A stretch of DNA of 64,000 nt from Mogibacterium sp. (GCA_017433975.1 JAFRGD010000031.1:168419-232418), one strand, 5' to 3'; positions 7,476 through 17,507 are shown, counted from the stretch's first letter. A program made the numbers and translations. Notes: generated from the letters alone by a model not told the origin.

Positions 7476-9182
7476 ATGTTGAAGTTTTCAGAGATGCCGT
7501 ACGAGCGGCCGGACATCCAGGCAGCCAAGCAACAGGTCGCCGCGCTGACGCAGGCCTTCCAGGCGGCCGGGACCTATGAGGAGGCGAGAGACCTCGTCGT
7601 TCAGATGGACCGGCTCAACCGCCACATCCATACGGAGTCGACGCTGGCGCAGGTGCGGCACTCGATCGATACAAGGGACGAGTTCTACGATGCGGAGGTC
7701 CGCTTCTGGGATAACACGATTCCGGAACTCATGGAATACGCCCAGCGCTGGACCATGGCGATGCTCGCGTCCCCGTTCCGGGACCAGCTCGCGGCGGAGT
7801 TCGGCGACGTCGTCTTCCTGAACGCGGAGCTGCAGCGGAAGACCTTTTCACCGGAGATCATCCCGCTCCTGCAGGAGGAGAACCAGCTCACGACGGAGTA
7901 TGAGAAGCTCCTCGCGAGCGCGCAGATCCCGTTCCAGGGCAAGACGTTCACAATCGCGCAGATCGGCCCGTTCAAAAACGACCCGGACGACGCGGTGCGC
8001 CTCGCGGCGTGGACGGCGGAGGGCAACTGGTACAAATCCCAGCAGGACCGCCTCGACGGCCTCTATGACCGCCTGGTCAAACTCCGCCACGAGATGAGCC
8101 AGCGGCTCGGCCTCCGGGACTACGTCGAGATGGGCTACTACCGCATGAAGCGGAACTGCTACGACCGCGACGACGTCGACCGGTTCCGCCAGGCGGTCCG
8201 CGACTACATCGTACCGGTCGCGGAGAGCATCCGCCGCAGGCAGGCGGAGCGCCTCGGTATGCAGTACCCGCTTAGCTTTGCGGACTGCGCGCTCATGTTC
8301 CGCTCCGGCAACGCAAAACCGCAGGGCACCGCGGACGACATCCTCGAGGCGGGCCGGCGCTTCTACGATGCGCTCTCGCCGGAGACGAGCGAATTCTTCA
8401 ATACGATGCTCGACTATGAGCTGATGGACGTCCTTTCCAAAGAAGGCAAACAAGGCGGCGGCTATTGCACCGGCCTCTCAGACTATGGCGTCCCGTTCAT
8501 CTTCGCGAACTTCAACGGAACGCGCTCTGACGTCGAGACCGTGACCCACGAGGCGGGGCACGCCTTTGCCGCGTGGATGAACCGCGACCGCATCCCGATG
8601 GATACGGTCTGGCCGAGCATGGAGGGGTGCGAAGTCCATTCGATGAGCATGGAGTTCTTCGCATGGCGGAGCGTGGAGGACTTCTTCGGCCCGGATAAAC
8701 GAAAGTTCCTTTACAGCCACCTCGCGGAGTCGTTCATGTTCATCCCGTACGGGACGATGGTCGACCACTTCCAGCACAGCGTGTTCGAGCGGCCGGAGAT
8801 GACGCCGGCGGAGCGCCACGCGGAGTGGAAGCGCCTCCTCGGCATCTACATGCCGTGGCTCCGTCTGGACGGGGAAATCCCGTTCTACGCGGAGGGCATG
8901 GGCTGGCAGCGGCAGCACCACATCTACAGCCTGCCGTTCTACTATATCGATTACTGCCTCGCGCAGACCGTCGCGCTCGGCTTCTGGGCGATGATCCAGG
9001 AGGACTATGACGCCGCGTGGGAGCGGTACATGGCGTACACCTTACAGGGCGGGTCGCGCGTGTTCACGGAGCTCCTGGCGAACGCGGGCCTCGCGAGTCC
9101 GTTTGACGCGGAAACTGTCCGCGGCATCTGCCGCCGCGCATCCGAGTGGCTCGAGGCTTATGACCTCACGGGGATTGAGTGA
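7476..9182 (+). CDS. M3 family oligoendopeptidase
   Basis: A 568-residue zinc oligopeptidase (PepF/thimet fold) that cuts short peptides inside the cell. HEAGH at residues 358-362 gives two zinc ligands and the catalytic Glu; the downstream MEGCEVHSMSMEFF helix supplies the third ligand. ATG 7476 starts MLKFSEMPYERPD, the usual beginning of this subfamily, with AGAGGAG upstream; the longer open frame to 7368 has no family-like sequence. Its stop overlaps the ATG of the next gene (TGATG). Confidence 0.93.
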   Translation: MLKFSEMPYERPDIQAAKQQVAALTQAFQAAGTYEEARDLVVQMDRLNRHIHTESTLAQVRHSIDTRDEFYDAEVRFWDNTIPELMEYAQRWTMAMLASPFRDQLAAEFGDVVFLNAELQRKTFSPEIIPLLQEENQLTTEYEKLLASAQIPFQGKTFTIAQIGPFKNDPDDAVRLAAWTAEGNWYKSQQDRLDGLYDRLVKLRHEMSQRLGLRDYVEMGYYRMKRNCYDRDDVDRFRQAVRDYIVPVAESIRRRQAERLGMQYPLSFADCALMFRSGNAKPQGTADDILEAGRRFYDALSPETSEFFNTMLDYELMDVLSKEGKQGGGYCTGLSDYGVPFIFANFNGTRSDVETVTHEAGHAFAAWMNRDRIPMDTVWPSMEGCEVHSMSMEFFAWRSVEDFFGPDKRKFLYSHLAESFMFIPYGTMVDHFQHSVFERPEMTPAERHAEWKRLLGIYMPWLRLDGEIPFYAEGMGWQRQHHIYSLPFYYIDYCLAQTVALGFWAMIQEDYDAAWERYMAYTLQGGSRVFTELLANAGLASPFDAETVRGICRRASEWLEAYDLTGIE

Positions 9183-9709
9183 TGCTTGAGATCAAACGCA
9201 AACAATACGTCAAAGACGTCACGGAGCAGCTTGACGGGACCTTTGTCTATACGGGCGACATCTATCGAATGGTCGGAACCAAGGAAGAGCGCCGGCGGAA
9301 CGACTGGCGCCTGCTGCTCGGCGGAATCGCGCTCGCGGCTCTGGTGATCCTGTCCGGCTGCATCGACGCGGCCGGCGCGAACAACACGTGGTACGTCATC
9401 CTGCCGCTGACCGGTGAGGTCTGCTGCCTGTTCGTCCTCTGGTGGAACCTCGGTAAGCTGATCGGGGAGCGCGGAGAGGTCCGGGAGTTCGTCTACACGC
9501 CGGCGACGGGCAGGATTCCGCCTGCGGCAAAGATCATGGCGTTCTTCGCTGCCGCCGGATTAGTCTGTTCCGGAATATATCTCATTAAGCACGGCTTTGA
9601 GGACAAGGTCGCGAAGAGCCTCGCGTACCTCGCAATCAAACTGGCCACAGCGGGCACGGCTTTCTGGTACGGCAGGACTTTTGACTGCATAAATTGGGAA
9701 ATTAAGTGA
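9182..9709 (+). CDS. Small multi-pass membrane protein of unknown function
   Basis: A 175-residue protein with a short charged N-terminus and four predicted membrane segments, around 40-58, 68-88, 120-138 and 148-164. No family is recognised. The ATG overlaps the stop of the M3 peptidase gene, so translation is coupled, and the product may be functionally tied to that peptidase. There is no signal peptide or catalytic motif. Confidence 0.7.
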   Translation: MLEIKRKQYVKDVTEQLDGTFVYTGDIYRMVGTKEERRRNDWRLLLGGIALAALVILSGCIDAAGANNTWYVILPLTGEVCCLFVLWWNLGKLIGERGEVREFVYTPATGRIPPAAKIMAFFAAAGLVCSGIYLIKHGFEDKVAKSLAYLAIKLATAGTAFWYGRTFDCINWEIK

Positions 9710-9738
9710 TTGCAAGTGCTCAAGGCATTTAGTATAAT
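9710..9738 (+). promoter_or_regulatory. Promoter of the opp operon
   Basis: TTGCAA (9710-9715) and TATAAT (9733-9738) with 17 bp between them. It overlaps the end of the preceding gene and gives a leader of about 95 nt before oppA. Confidence 0.8.
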
Positions 9739-9768
9739 TAGGAATAAGTTGTATTACTAACACTATCG

Positions 9769-9800
9769 TTATTTATTGACGTGAGTCAGTTGATAAATAA
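9769..9800 (+). promoter_or_regulatory. Inverted repeat in the oppA leader
   Basis: TTATTTAT (9769-9776) and ATAAATAA (9793-9800) flank an inner GAC...GTC pair. It lies downstream of the promoter in the 5' untranslated region and could be an operator or an mRNA hairpin ahead of oppA. Confidence 0.5.
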
Positions 9801-9838
9801 ATGCACTTTATTACTATTTGAAAGGAGTAAAAAGACAA

Positions 9839-12136
9839 ATGAAGAAAAGACTCTCAATTCTGCTCATCCTCGCGATGATCGTTTCGGCACTCGCGGGATG
9901 CTCAGGCGGCAGCGGCGGTGGGTCATCAAGTGACAGCAGCGATACGATGGTTGTCGGTTACTCGAACTTCTCGGGTAAGTTCTCCCCATTCTTTGCGGAG
10001 TCCGCGTATGACCAGGACGTTGCTTCCATGACAGCTGTCAGCCTTCTCAACCTGGACCGTGTCGGCATGGTCGTTGAGAAGGGCAAGTCCGGTGAGACCC
10101 GTGAATATAATGGCACGGACTACACCTATTATGGTATCGCTGACCTGACGGTCACGACCAACGATGACGGAACGGTCGACTACGACTTCGACCTCCGCGA
10201 TGACGTTCTGTTCTCCGACGGTGAGAAGCTCACTGCGGACGACGTCATCTTCTCGATGTACGTGCTGCTCGACCCGACCTATGACGGCTCGACCACACTG
10301 TACGCTCTCCCGATCAAGGGCATGGAAGAATACCGCACCGGTATGACCCCGCTGGTTGACCTGATCTATGCTGCGGGCAAAGACAACACGGACTTCACCT
10401 TCTGGGATGAGGCGACGCAGACCAAGTTCTGGACCGAACTCGACGCGGCCGGCCCTAAGTTCGCACAGTCCATCATCGATTGGCTGGTCAACAACGGTTA
10501 CAACTCCCCTGAGGATTCTGTGGCTACTTGCGCCCTTAACTGGGGATATGAGCTCCCTGAGGACGCGACCGTTGAAGACTTCTGGGCACTGATTCTCGAG
10601 ACTTATGGCGGCGACTACAAGCTGGCTTCCGATACGGAGGCTGCAGACGCTTCCATCTTCTCCCTGATGGACAGCTATGCTGAATTCTCCAAGGGCGTTG
10701 CGACCGGCGACTCCGCTGCCAACATTGCGGGTATTCAGAAGACCGGCGACTACAGCGTCCGCGTTACGCTGACCAGCGTCGACGCGACTGCGATCTACAA
10801 TCTCGGTATCGCGGTTCTTCCGATGCACTACTATGGCGACGTAGCAAAATATGACTATGACAACAACATGTTCGGCTTCGATAAGGGCGACCTCTCCACG
10901 GTTCGCGCAAAGACGACCAAGCCGATGGGCGCCGGCCCATACAAATTCGTCGACTACGCCGACGGCGTTGTATACTTCGAAGCGAATGAGACCTATTTCC
11001 TCGGTGCTCCAAAGACCAAGTACCTCCAGTTCAAAGAGTCTTCCGACACCGATAAACTGAACGGCGTTGTGACCGGCACGATCGACATCACCGACCCGAC
11101 GTACTCGCGCGAAACGGTTGAGATGCTCAAGTCCACCAACAGCAACGGCGAAGTCACCGGCGACAAGATTACGACCAACACCGTTGACAACCTCGGCTAC
11201 GGCTACCTCGGCATCAACGCGTACGGCATGAACGTCGGCGGAAACCCGGGCTCCGAGCAGTCCAAGAATCTCCGTAAGGCGTTCGCTACGATGTACGCGA
11301 GATACCGCGACATTACGGTTGACTCCTACTATGGTGAGACCGCTTCCGTCATCAACTACCCGATTTCCAACACGTCCTGGGCAGCGCCGCGGTCGACCGA
11401 TGCCGACTACGCAATCGCATTCTCCAAGGATGTGAACGGCAATGACATCTACACAGAAGGCATGACCCCAGAGGAAAAGGACGAGGCCGCACGGCAGGCT
11501 GCGCTCGGCTTCCTCGAGGCTGCGGGCTTCACCGTCGTTGACGGCAAGGTCACCGCTGCTCCGGAAGGCGCGAGCCTGACCTACGAGGTATGGATCCCTG
11601 GCGACGGCGAGGGCAACCACCCATCGTTCCAGATGCTCACCCTCGCGCGCGAATCGTTCGAGCAGATCGGTATCACGCTGGTTGTTAAGGACCTCGCGAA
11701 CTCCTCCGAGCTTTGGGACGCCATCAAGGCCAAGACCTGCCCGATGTGGTGCGCTGCATGGCAGGTAACGCCAGACCCTGACATGTTCCAGATCTACTAT
11801 GCTGACGCGGCAAGCGAACCTTGCGGCATCGTCCAGGGCAAGAACCCGTTCGGCGGCGCGGGCCAGGGCGGCAGCAACTATCAGTACTGCATCACGGATC
11901 CGGAGCTTGACGCCATGATTCTGGATGCCCGTACGAGCATGGATCAGTCCTACAGAAAGCAGGTTTACAAGTCCTGCCTCGACACTATCGTCGACTGGGC
12001 GGTAGAGGTCCCTGTCTATCAGAGACAGAACGCGATCATCTTCTCGACAGAACGTGTTAAGATGGAAACCGTAACTCCAGACATCACCACTTACTATGAC
12101 TGGAAGAACGAGATCCAGAACATCGAGATGAATTAA
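9839..12136 (+). CDS. oppA: Oligopeptide ABC transporter substrate-binding lipoprotein
   Basis: A 765-residue family-5 solute-binding lipoprotein. The signal peptide ends in LAGC (Cys23 after MKKRLSILLILAMIVSALAG), where lipid would be attached, followed by a Gly/Ser linker. The body has the usual SBP_bac_5 pieces, such as DDVLFSDGEKLTADDVIFS near 125 and the DPDMFQIYY region near 650. It is longer than most OppA proteins (commonly 500-600). ATG 9839 is preceded by AAAGGAG; an upstream in-frame TTG would place the SD inside the gene. It heads the opp operon and is separated from oppB by a strong hairpin. Confidence 0.95.
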   Translation: MKKRLSILLILAMIVSALAGCSGGSGGGSSSDSSDTMVVGYSNFSGKFSPFFAESAYDQDVASMTAVSLLNLDRVGMVVEKGKSGETREYNGTDYTYYGIADLTVTTNDDGTVDYDFDLRDDVLFSDGEKLTADDVIFSMYVLLDPTYDGSTTLYALPIKGMEEYRTGMTPLVDLIYAAGKDNTDFTFWDEATQTKFWTELDAAGPKFAQSIIDWLVNNGYNSPEDSVATCALNWGYELPEDATVEDFWALILETYGGDYKLASDTEAADASIFSLMDSYAEFSKGVATGDSAANIAGIQKTGDYSVRVTLTSVDATAIYNLGIAVLPMHYYGDVAKYDYDNNMFGFDKGDLSTVRAKTTKPMGAGPYKFVDYADGVVYFEANETYFLGAPKTKYLQFKESSDTDKLNGVVTGTIDITDPTYSRETVEMLKSTNSNGEVTGDKITTNTVDNLGYGYLGINAYGMNVGGNPGSEQSKNLRKAFATMYARYRDITVDSYYGETASVINYPISNTSWAAPRSTDADYAIAFSKDVNGNDIYTEGMTPEEKDEAARQAALGFLEAAGFTVVDGKVTAAPEGASLTYEVWIPGDGEGNHPSFQMLTLARESFEQIGITLVVKDLANSSELWDAIKAKTCPMWCAAWQVTPDPDMFQIYYADAASEPCGIVQGKNPFGGAGQGGSNYQYCITDPELDAMILDARTSMDQSYRKQVYKSCLDTIVDWAVEVPVYQRQNAIIFSTERVKMETVTPDITTYYDWKNEIQNIEMN

Positions 12137-12167
12137 ATACTCATATCGAATCTGAGGCACACGATTG

Positions 12168-12200
12168 GAACGGGGCAGGCACCTTTTGCCTGCCCCGTTC
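12168..12200 (+). other. Strong hairpin between oppA and oppB
   Basis: GAACGGGGCAGGC and GCCTGCCCCGTTC form a perfect 13-bp stem with a 7-nt loop. No T run follows. It probably protects the oppA 3' end or partly stops transcription, giving more binding protein than permease. Confidence 0.7.
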
Positions 12201-12226
12201 AGAATACTGTATGAGGAGATGATACC

Positions 12227-13213
12227 GTGCGTAAATACATACTCAAGCGATTGCTGCAATCGGTCGTCATCCTGTTCTTTGTGGCTTTTATCATTTACGC
12301 GCTGATGCGGTGCCTGCCGACGTCGTACATCGAAGCGATGGCGCAGCAGAAATCCATGCAGCCGGGTTCCAAGAGCTATGAGGAATGGATGCAGCAGCTG
12401 ACCGTCATGTACAACATGGACGGCAGCATCGTTACGGGATTCTTCCGGTGGATCGGGTCCATGCTGCGCGGCGAGTTCGGCGACAGCTGGAAGTGGACCG
12501 TCCCGGTCGTGGAGAAGTTCAACGACACCGTCTGGCTCTCTTTCGTGATGGGCCTGATTTCTTTTATCCTTGAACTCCTGATCGCGATCCCGCTCGGCAT
12601 CGTTGCGGCAACCAAACAATACTCCAAGGCGGATTACACGATATCCGTCATCGCACTGGCGGGCATATCCCTGCCGACGTTTTTCTTTGCATCGCTTCTG
12701 AAACTGGTCTTTTCCGTCAAACTCGGCTGGTTTGACCTTTACGGCCTCATCGGCCGGAACTACAACCAGCTCAACGCATGGGGGCAGTTCCTGGATAAAG
12801 CCAACCATCTGGTCATGCCGATCGTCACGCTCGTCGTGGTCAGCATGGGTGCTTTGATGCGGTATACCCGGACCAACATGCTCGAGGTCCTGAACGCGGA
12901 CTACATCCGCACCGCGCGGGCCAAGGGACTGTCGGAAAAGAAAGTCATCTATCACCACGCGTTCCGGAACACCCTGATTCCGATCGTCACGATCGTCGGC
13001 GGGTCGCTTCCGGGGCTGTTCTCCGGCGCGCTCATCACGGAGACGCTGTTCGCCATACCGGGCATAGGCTATACCTCATATAACTCCATGGTATCGGGTG
13101 ACATCCCGTTTTCGATGTTTTATCTGGTGTTCATCGCCATCCTGACGCTGCTCGGCAACCTGCTGGCGGACATCCTGTACGCTGTCGTCGACCCGCGGGT
13201 CAGAATCGCATAG
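12227..13213 (+). CDS. oppB: Oligopeptide ABC transporter permease OppB
   Basis: A 328-residue inner-membrane permease with six predicted helices: the first at about 10-30, the others between about 100 and 320. The EAA loop is visible as EVLNADYIRTARAKGLSEKKVIYHHAFRN near 222-250 (quoted in parts: ADYIRTARAKG and HHAFRNTLIP), which docks on the ATPases. The start is GTG with AGGAGA upstream. The next permease gene begins 16 bp later. Confidence 0.95.
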   Translation: MRKYILKRLLQSVVILFFVAFIIYALMRCLPTSYIEAMAQQKSMQPGSKSYEEWMQQLTVMYNMDGSIVTGFFRWIGSMLRGEFGDSWKWTVPVVEKFNDTVWLSFVMGLISFILELLIAIPLGIVAATKQYSKADYTISVIALAGISLPTFFFASLLKLVFSVKLGWFDLYGLIGRNYNQLNAWGQFLDKANHLVMPIVTLVVVSMGALMRYTRTNMLEVLNADYIRTARAKGLSEKKVIYHHAFRNTLIPIVTIVGGSLPGLFSGALITETLFAIPGIGYTSYNSMVSGDIPFSMFYLVFIAILTLLGNLLADILYAVVDPRVRIA

Positions 13214-13229
13214 GAAAGGAGGGACTGAC

Positions 13230-14804
13230 ATGAGTGATAACGAAAACAACAAATTTAGTTCCTCCCAGACCGCGGCAGAAACCGCGGATAAGCCAAATGA
13301 GCAGTATTCGCTCAGCGACGACCGACGCGTCAAGGTGCTGTCGCCAGGCGCGCTCGTCGCCAAGCGGTTCTTCCGCAACCGGCTCGCCGTGACCGGCATG
13401 GTCATCCTGATCCTGATGTTCGCCTTTTCTTTCATCGGCGGACTGGTTTCTCCGTACAGACAGGACCAGTTGTTCTACCGGACCGACGTCCAGATCAAGG
13501 ATTACGCCGGCGTGGTCCACAACGAGGAGTTCCGGTACACGGTCAACGACCCGGTTCTGTTCAAGAACATCGTGCAGGCGCAGGCGCTCAAGAACATCAT
13601 GGCAGGGAGCGACACCTTTACGTATAACGGGACCAGCTACACGATTGAAAAGATCGCGGACGACGTTTACGCGGTTTCCAGCGGCGGCAACGTGGTCGGC
13701 CTCGCCAGCAAGGAGCTGGTGACCTCGTCCACCCGGGACGATGTGTCCTTTGCGTTTACCGAAGCGGCATTTCGGGCGCGCGCGGCCGGTGAGGGGACCT
13801 TCACTGCGGACGGCAAGACCTACACGCTCGGAGAGGGCGACAGCATAACGGACGCGGCGGGCAGCGAAGTCGCTTACATCAGTGCGTACATCGTCCGCCC
13901 GGTCATGCCTGACGTGTTCTTCTCCCGCGACTTCAAGGATCAGCTGATCGACGCGGTCGAGTCCGGGCAGACGTCCTTCACGTACACGGGCGAGGACGGG
14001 GTAACAGCGGAGTACATCCTGTCATACAACGCGACGTCCAAGTCCTGGGACATCAAGCAGGAAATCGACACCAAGGTATTTGATACTTATTCCTCGCCGT
14101 CCAGTGAACACTGGCTCGGTACGGACCGGAACGGCATGGACATGCTGACCCGACTGATGTACGGTGGCCGGATCTCCCTGATCATCGGCTTCGTCGTCGT
14201 CTTTATCGAGTCGTTCCTCGGCATCATCCTCGGCGGCATCTCCGGATACTTCGGCGGGTGGGTTGACGGCCTCATCATGAGAATCGTCGATATCTTCTAC
14301 TGCATCCCGTCGATGCCGATCATCATCATCATCGGCGCGGCGATGGACGCGGCCAACCTGCCGTCCCTGACGCGAATGATGTACCTGATGCTGATCCTCG
14401 GCTTACTCGGCTGGGCCGGCGTGGCGCGGCTCGTCCGCGGCCAGATTCTCTCGCTCCGCGAGCAGGAGTTCATGACCGCGACCGAAGCCTGCGGCATCCG
14501 TCCGTCGCGGCGGATCTTCCGTCACCTGATTCCGAACGTCGTCCCGCAGCTCATCGTCTACATGACCATGGGTCTCGGCTCGACGATCATCATGGAGGCG
14601 ACGCTGTCGTTCCTCGGACTCGGCGTCCGGTTCCCGTTCGCTTCCTGGGGCAACATCATCAACGACGTCAATAACACATACGTATTGACCAACTACTGGT
14701 TTATCTGGATTCCTGCGGGCGTTCTGCTGCTCGTCACCGTCCTCGCGTTCAACATCGTGGGCGACGGCCTGAGAGACGCGTTCGACCCGAAGATGAAGCG
14801 CTAG
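13230..14804 (+). CDS. oppC: Oligopeptide ABC transporter permease OppC with large extracellular insertion
   Basis: A 524-residue DppC/OppC permease; typical members have about 300. After TM1 (about 52-73) there is an insertion of roughly 220 residues before the conserved LGTDRNGMDMLTRLMYGGR (about 295), which normally follows TM1 by some 40 residues. The insertion should lie outside the membrane and contains three similar beta-hairpin-like pieces: DTFTYNGTSYTIE, GTFTADGKTYTLG and TSFTYTGEDGVTAEY. The rest is normal, with five further helices and an EAA loop (TATEACGIRPSRRIFRHLIP, about 415-434). It may help hold the binding protein or peptide substrate. Confidence 0.93.
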   Translation: MSDNENNKFSSSQTAAETADKPNEQYSLSDDRRVKVLSPGALVAKRFFRNRLAVTGMVILILMFAFSFIGGLVSPYRQDQLFYRTDVQIKDYAGVVHNEEFRYTVNDPVLFKNIVQAQALKNIMAGSDTFTYNGTSYTIEKIADDVYAVSSGGNVVGLASKELVTSSTRDDVSFAFTEAAFRARAAGEGTFTADGKTYTLGEGDSITDAAGSEVAYISAYIVRPVMPDVFFSRDFKDQLIDAVESGQTSFTYTGEDGVTAEYILSYNATSKSWDIKQEIDTKVFDTYSSPSSEHWLGTDRNGMDMLTRLMYGGRISLIIGFVVVFIESFLGIILGGISGYFGGWVDGLIMRIVDIFYCIPSMPIIIIIGAAMDAANLPSLTRMMYLMLILGLLGWAGVARLVRGQILSLREQEFMTATEACGIRPSRRIFRHLIPNVVPQLIVYMTMGLGSTIIMEATLSFLGLGVRFPFASWGNIINDVNNTYVLTNYWFIWIPAGVLLLVTVLAFNIVGDGLRDAFDPKMKR

Positions 14805-14819
14805 GAAGGAGGAAAGATC

Positions 14820-16025
14820 ATGGCAAAAAAGAACGAAACCGGTTATCTTTCCGCCCGTGAATCGCGCCGCATCTCCAGGGAGAACCGGAAGATAACCAAC
14901 GAATTTGAAAAGAGATATAAACGCAAGAACGTCCCGGAGAGCGAGTATCTCACCGAGATGCGCGACCGGAACAACGTTCTTGAGATCGACGACCTGCACA
15001 CGTACTTCTTTACGGACGTCGGCACCGCCAAGGCGGTCGACGGCGTGACGTTTGAGGTACCGGTCGGTAAGACGGTCGGCGTCGTCGGCGAGTCCGGCTG
15101 CGGCAAGTCCGTTACGAGCCTTTCGGTCATGCAGCTGCTGCAGCGGCCGCAGGGCCAGATCGTTTCGGGCAGCATCCGCATCAACCTCGGCGACAAGGCG
15201 TACGACATTTCCAAGACCCCGATCGAGGTCATGCAGACGCTCCGCGGGAACTTCGTCTCGATGGTATTCCAGGAGCCGATGACCAGCCTCAACCCGGTCT
15301 TCCGGATCGGCGACCAGATCGACGAGGTCATCGAGCTGCACGACGGCAAGAACAAGACCAAAGAGCAGATCAAGGCCCGCAGCATCGAGATGCTCGAGCT
15401 GGTCGGCATCGCGAACTCCGAGGGCGTCTACAAGATGTACCCGCACGAGCTCTCCGGCGGCATGCGCCAGCGCGTCATGATCGCGATCGCGCTCGCTTGC
15501 AATCCGCGCCTCATCATCGCGGACGAGCCGACGACGGCGCTCGACGTAACGATCCAGGCGCAGATCCTCGACCTCTTCCGCAACCTCAAGGACCGGATCA
15601 ACTCGTCCATCATGATCATCACGCACGACCTCGGCGTCATCGCGGAGATGGCGGACTACGTCGTCGTCATGTACGCAGGACGCATCGTTGAGAAGGGACC
15701 CGCGGAGGAGATCTTCGCGCACCCGGCGCACCCGTACACGATCGGCCTTATGGCGTCCAAGCCGGTGGTCGGCAAGAGCGTGGACAAGCTCTACTCGATC
15801 CCGGGCAAGGTACCGAACCCGATCAACATGCCGGATTACTGCTACTTCCGCGACCGCTGCGAGATGCGTGCGGGCGGGGTCTGCGACGGGGAATACCCGT
15901 GCGAGATCAGCCTGTCGCCGACGCACAAGGTCAGCTGCTACCGCTATTACGAAGGCGGTCCGGGCGAGGTGAGCCAGGAGCAGCTGGATGCGGTGATCAA
16001 CAAGGGTACGAGAAAGGAGGGGTAG
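14820..16025 (+). CDS. oppD: Oligopeptide ABC transporter ATPase OppD
   Basis: A 401-residue cytoplasmic ATPase. Walker A GESGCGKS is near 91-98, the Q-loop FQEPMTSL near 150, signature LSGGMRQR near 215, Walker B LIIADEPTTALD near 232, and H-loop ITHDLGV near 266. The C-terminal Opp extension has cysteines (about 342-385) as in members that bind an Fe-S cluster. The N-terminal 50 residues are a charged extension. It sits 15 bp after oppC and 4 bp before oppF. Confidence 0.95.
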   Translation: MAKKNETGYLSARESRRISRENRKITNEFEKRYKRKNVPESEYLTEMRDRNNVLEIDDLHTYFFTDVGTAKAVDGVTFEVPVGKTVGVVGESGCGKSVTSLSVMQLLQRPQGQIVSGSIRINLGDKAYDISKTPIEVMQTLRGNFVSMVFQEPMTSLNPVFRIGDQIDEVIELHDGKNKTKEQIKARSIEMLELVGIANSEGVYKMYPHELSGGMRQRVMIAIALACNPRLIIADEPTTALDVTIQAQILDLFRNLKDRINSSIMIITHDLGVIAEMADYVVVMYAGRIVEKGPAEEIFAHPAHPYTIGLMASKPVVGKSVDKLYSIPGKVPNPINMPDYCYFRDRCEMRAGGVCDGEYPCEISLSPTHKVSCYRYYEGGPGEVSQEQLDAVINKGTRKEG

Positions 16026-16029
16026 GACA

Positions 16030-17205
16030 ATGGCGAATTATGATAAGAAAGAGCCGGGCTTCACCCAACTGCCTGAGATGCACAGCGCCGGTCTGCGCGG
16101 TCCGAAGCATCTGAACGAGCATGCGGACTTCATCACGTCCCAGCCGCAGGATGCCCCTCCAAAGGAAAAGTCCCATAATAAAAAAGAAGAGTCTTCTTCG
16201 CCGCTCGTTTACGACCCGCAGTACATCCTCCAGGTCCGGGACCTCAAGAAATACTTCCCGATCAAGGACGGCCTGCTCGCCCGTACGGTCGGCTACGTCA
16301 AGGCGGTCGACGGCGTCACGTTCAACCTCAAGCGCGGTACGACGATGGGCCTGGTCGGTGAGTCCGGCTGCGGCAAGACCACGACCGGCCGTGCGATCCT
16401 CCGGCTTTCCGGGGATAAGACCGGCGGCGACGTCCTCTTCAACGGCAAGGAGGTCTACGACCTGACCAAGCAGGAGCTGCACGACGCCCGTACCAAAATG
16501 CAGATCATCTTCCAGGACCCGTTCTCGTCGCTTTCGCCGAGAATGCCGGTCGGGGAGATCATCGGCGAGGCGGTCAAGGAGCACAACCTGGTTCCGAGAG
16601 CGGAGTACGAGGACTACCTCGATAACATCATGGACAAGTGCGGCCTGCAGCCGTTCCACAAGGACCGCTACCCGCACGAGTTCTCCGGCGGCCAGCGGCA
16701 GAGAATCTGCATCGCGCGGGCGCTCGCGCTGAACCCGGAGTTCGTCGTCTGCGACGAGCCGGTCTCCGCGCTTGACGTATCGATTCAGGCGCAGATCATC
16801 AACCTGCTGGAGGACCTGCAGGATCAGTTCGGCCTGACGTATCTCTTCATCTCGCACGACCTGTCCGTTGTCGAGCACATCTCGGATACGGTCGGCGTCA
16901 TGTACCTCGGGAACCTGGTCGAGTACGGCGCGACGGAGGACATCTTCCGCAACCCGCTGCACCCGTACACTAAGGCGCTTTTCTCGGCGATCCCGGTGCC
17001 GGACCCGACGGTCAAGATGAAGCGGATCGTCCTCGAAGGGTCGATTCCGTCCCCGGCCAACCCGCCGGAGGGCTGCAAGGTCCACACCCGCTGCGCAAAC
17101 TGCATGGAGCAGTGCAAACACGTAGCGCCGGTGCAGAAGGAAATTGAACCGGGCCACTTCGTCGTCTGCCATCTGTATAACGATGTGAAGGCGGTCGGCG
17201 AATAA
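16030..17205 (+). CDS. oppF: Oligopeptide ABC transporter ATPase OppF
   Basis: A 391-residue partner of OppD. Walker [10 protein letters not shown] is near 112-120, Q-loop FQDPFSSL near 160, signature FSGGQRQR near 218, Walker [12 protein letters not shown] near 238, and H-loop ISHDLSV near 275. The C-terminal region has [11 protein letters not shown] (about 353-363), the cysteine-rich tail of this subfamily. The charged N-terminus up to about 60 is not conserved. SD AGGAGGGG overlaps the end of oppD. Confidence 0.95.
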   Translation: MANYDKKEPGFTQLPEMHSAGLRGPKHLNEHADFITSQPQDAPPKEKSHNKKEESSSPLVYDPQYILQVRDLKKYFPIKDGLLARTVGYVKAVDGVTFNLKRGTTMGLVGESGCGKTTTGRAILRLSGDKTGGDVLFNGKEVYDLTKQELHDARTKMQIIFQDPFSSLSPRMPVGEIIGEAVKEHNLVPRAEYEDYLDNIMDKCGLQPFHKDRYPHEFSGGQRQRICIARALALNPEFVVCDEPVSALDVSIQAQIINLLEDLQDQFGLTYLFISHDLSVVEHISDTVGVMYLGNLVEYGATEDIFRNPLHPYTKALFSAIPVPDPTVKMKRIVLEGSIPSPANPPEGCKVHTRCANCMEQCKHVAPVQKEIEPGHFVVCHLYNDVKAVGE

Positions 17206-17225
17206 GAGACCGAATGGAGTACACG

Positions 17226-17507
17226 ATGTCCGATTACAGACAACAAGTCGAACAGGAAGACGACGGCCGCGTGGTCGCAGACATGAGCGACGTTGAGCGG
17301 TCGCCGATGATGTTCCCGCGGTTTGACCGTGCGCGGCGCGGCCGCAATCGAGGCGGAGCCGGCAATACCGGCTCTGCGCCGATCGACCTCACCCCGGACG
17401 AGCGGAGATACGCGGCCCGCGGCGTGATCGCGGCGTGGCTGCTGGTCGGCGGCGTCTTTGCACTCGCCTTTGCGGCGATCATTCTGCTCATCGGACACCT
17501 CGGCTGA
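17226..17507 (+). CDS. Small single-pass membrane protein at the end of the opp operon
   Basis: A 93-residue protein with a charged, Arg/Gly-rich N-terminal 60 residues (cytoplasmic by the positive-inside rule) and one membrane helix at about 66-90. I chose ATG 17226 because GGAG lies six bases upstream; ATG 17214 has no ribosome site. It begins 20 bp after oppF and ends just before the operon terminator, so it is expressed with the transporter. No family is recognised. Confidence 0.65.
   Translation: MSDYRQQVEQEDDGRVVADMSDVERSPMMFPRFDRARRGRNRGGAGNTGSAPIDLTPDERRYAARGVIAAWLLVGGVFALAFAAIILLIGHLG

Noticed and set aside
9926..12958. A 1010-codon minus-strand open frame opposite oppA/oppB
   Set aside because: It is antisense to well-supported genes. 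In GC-rich coding DNA the complementary frame stays open; its composition (Arg, Val, Asp, His-rich) is that of a shadow frame.
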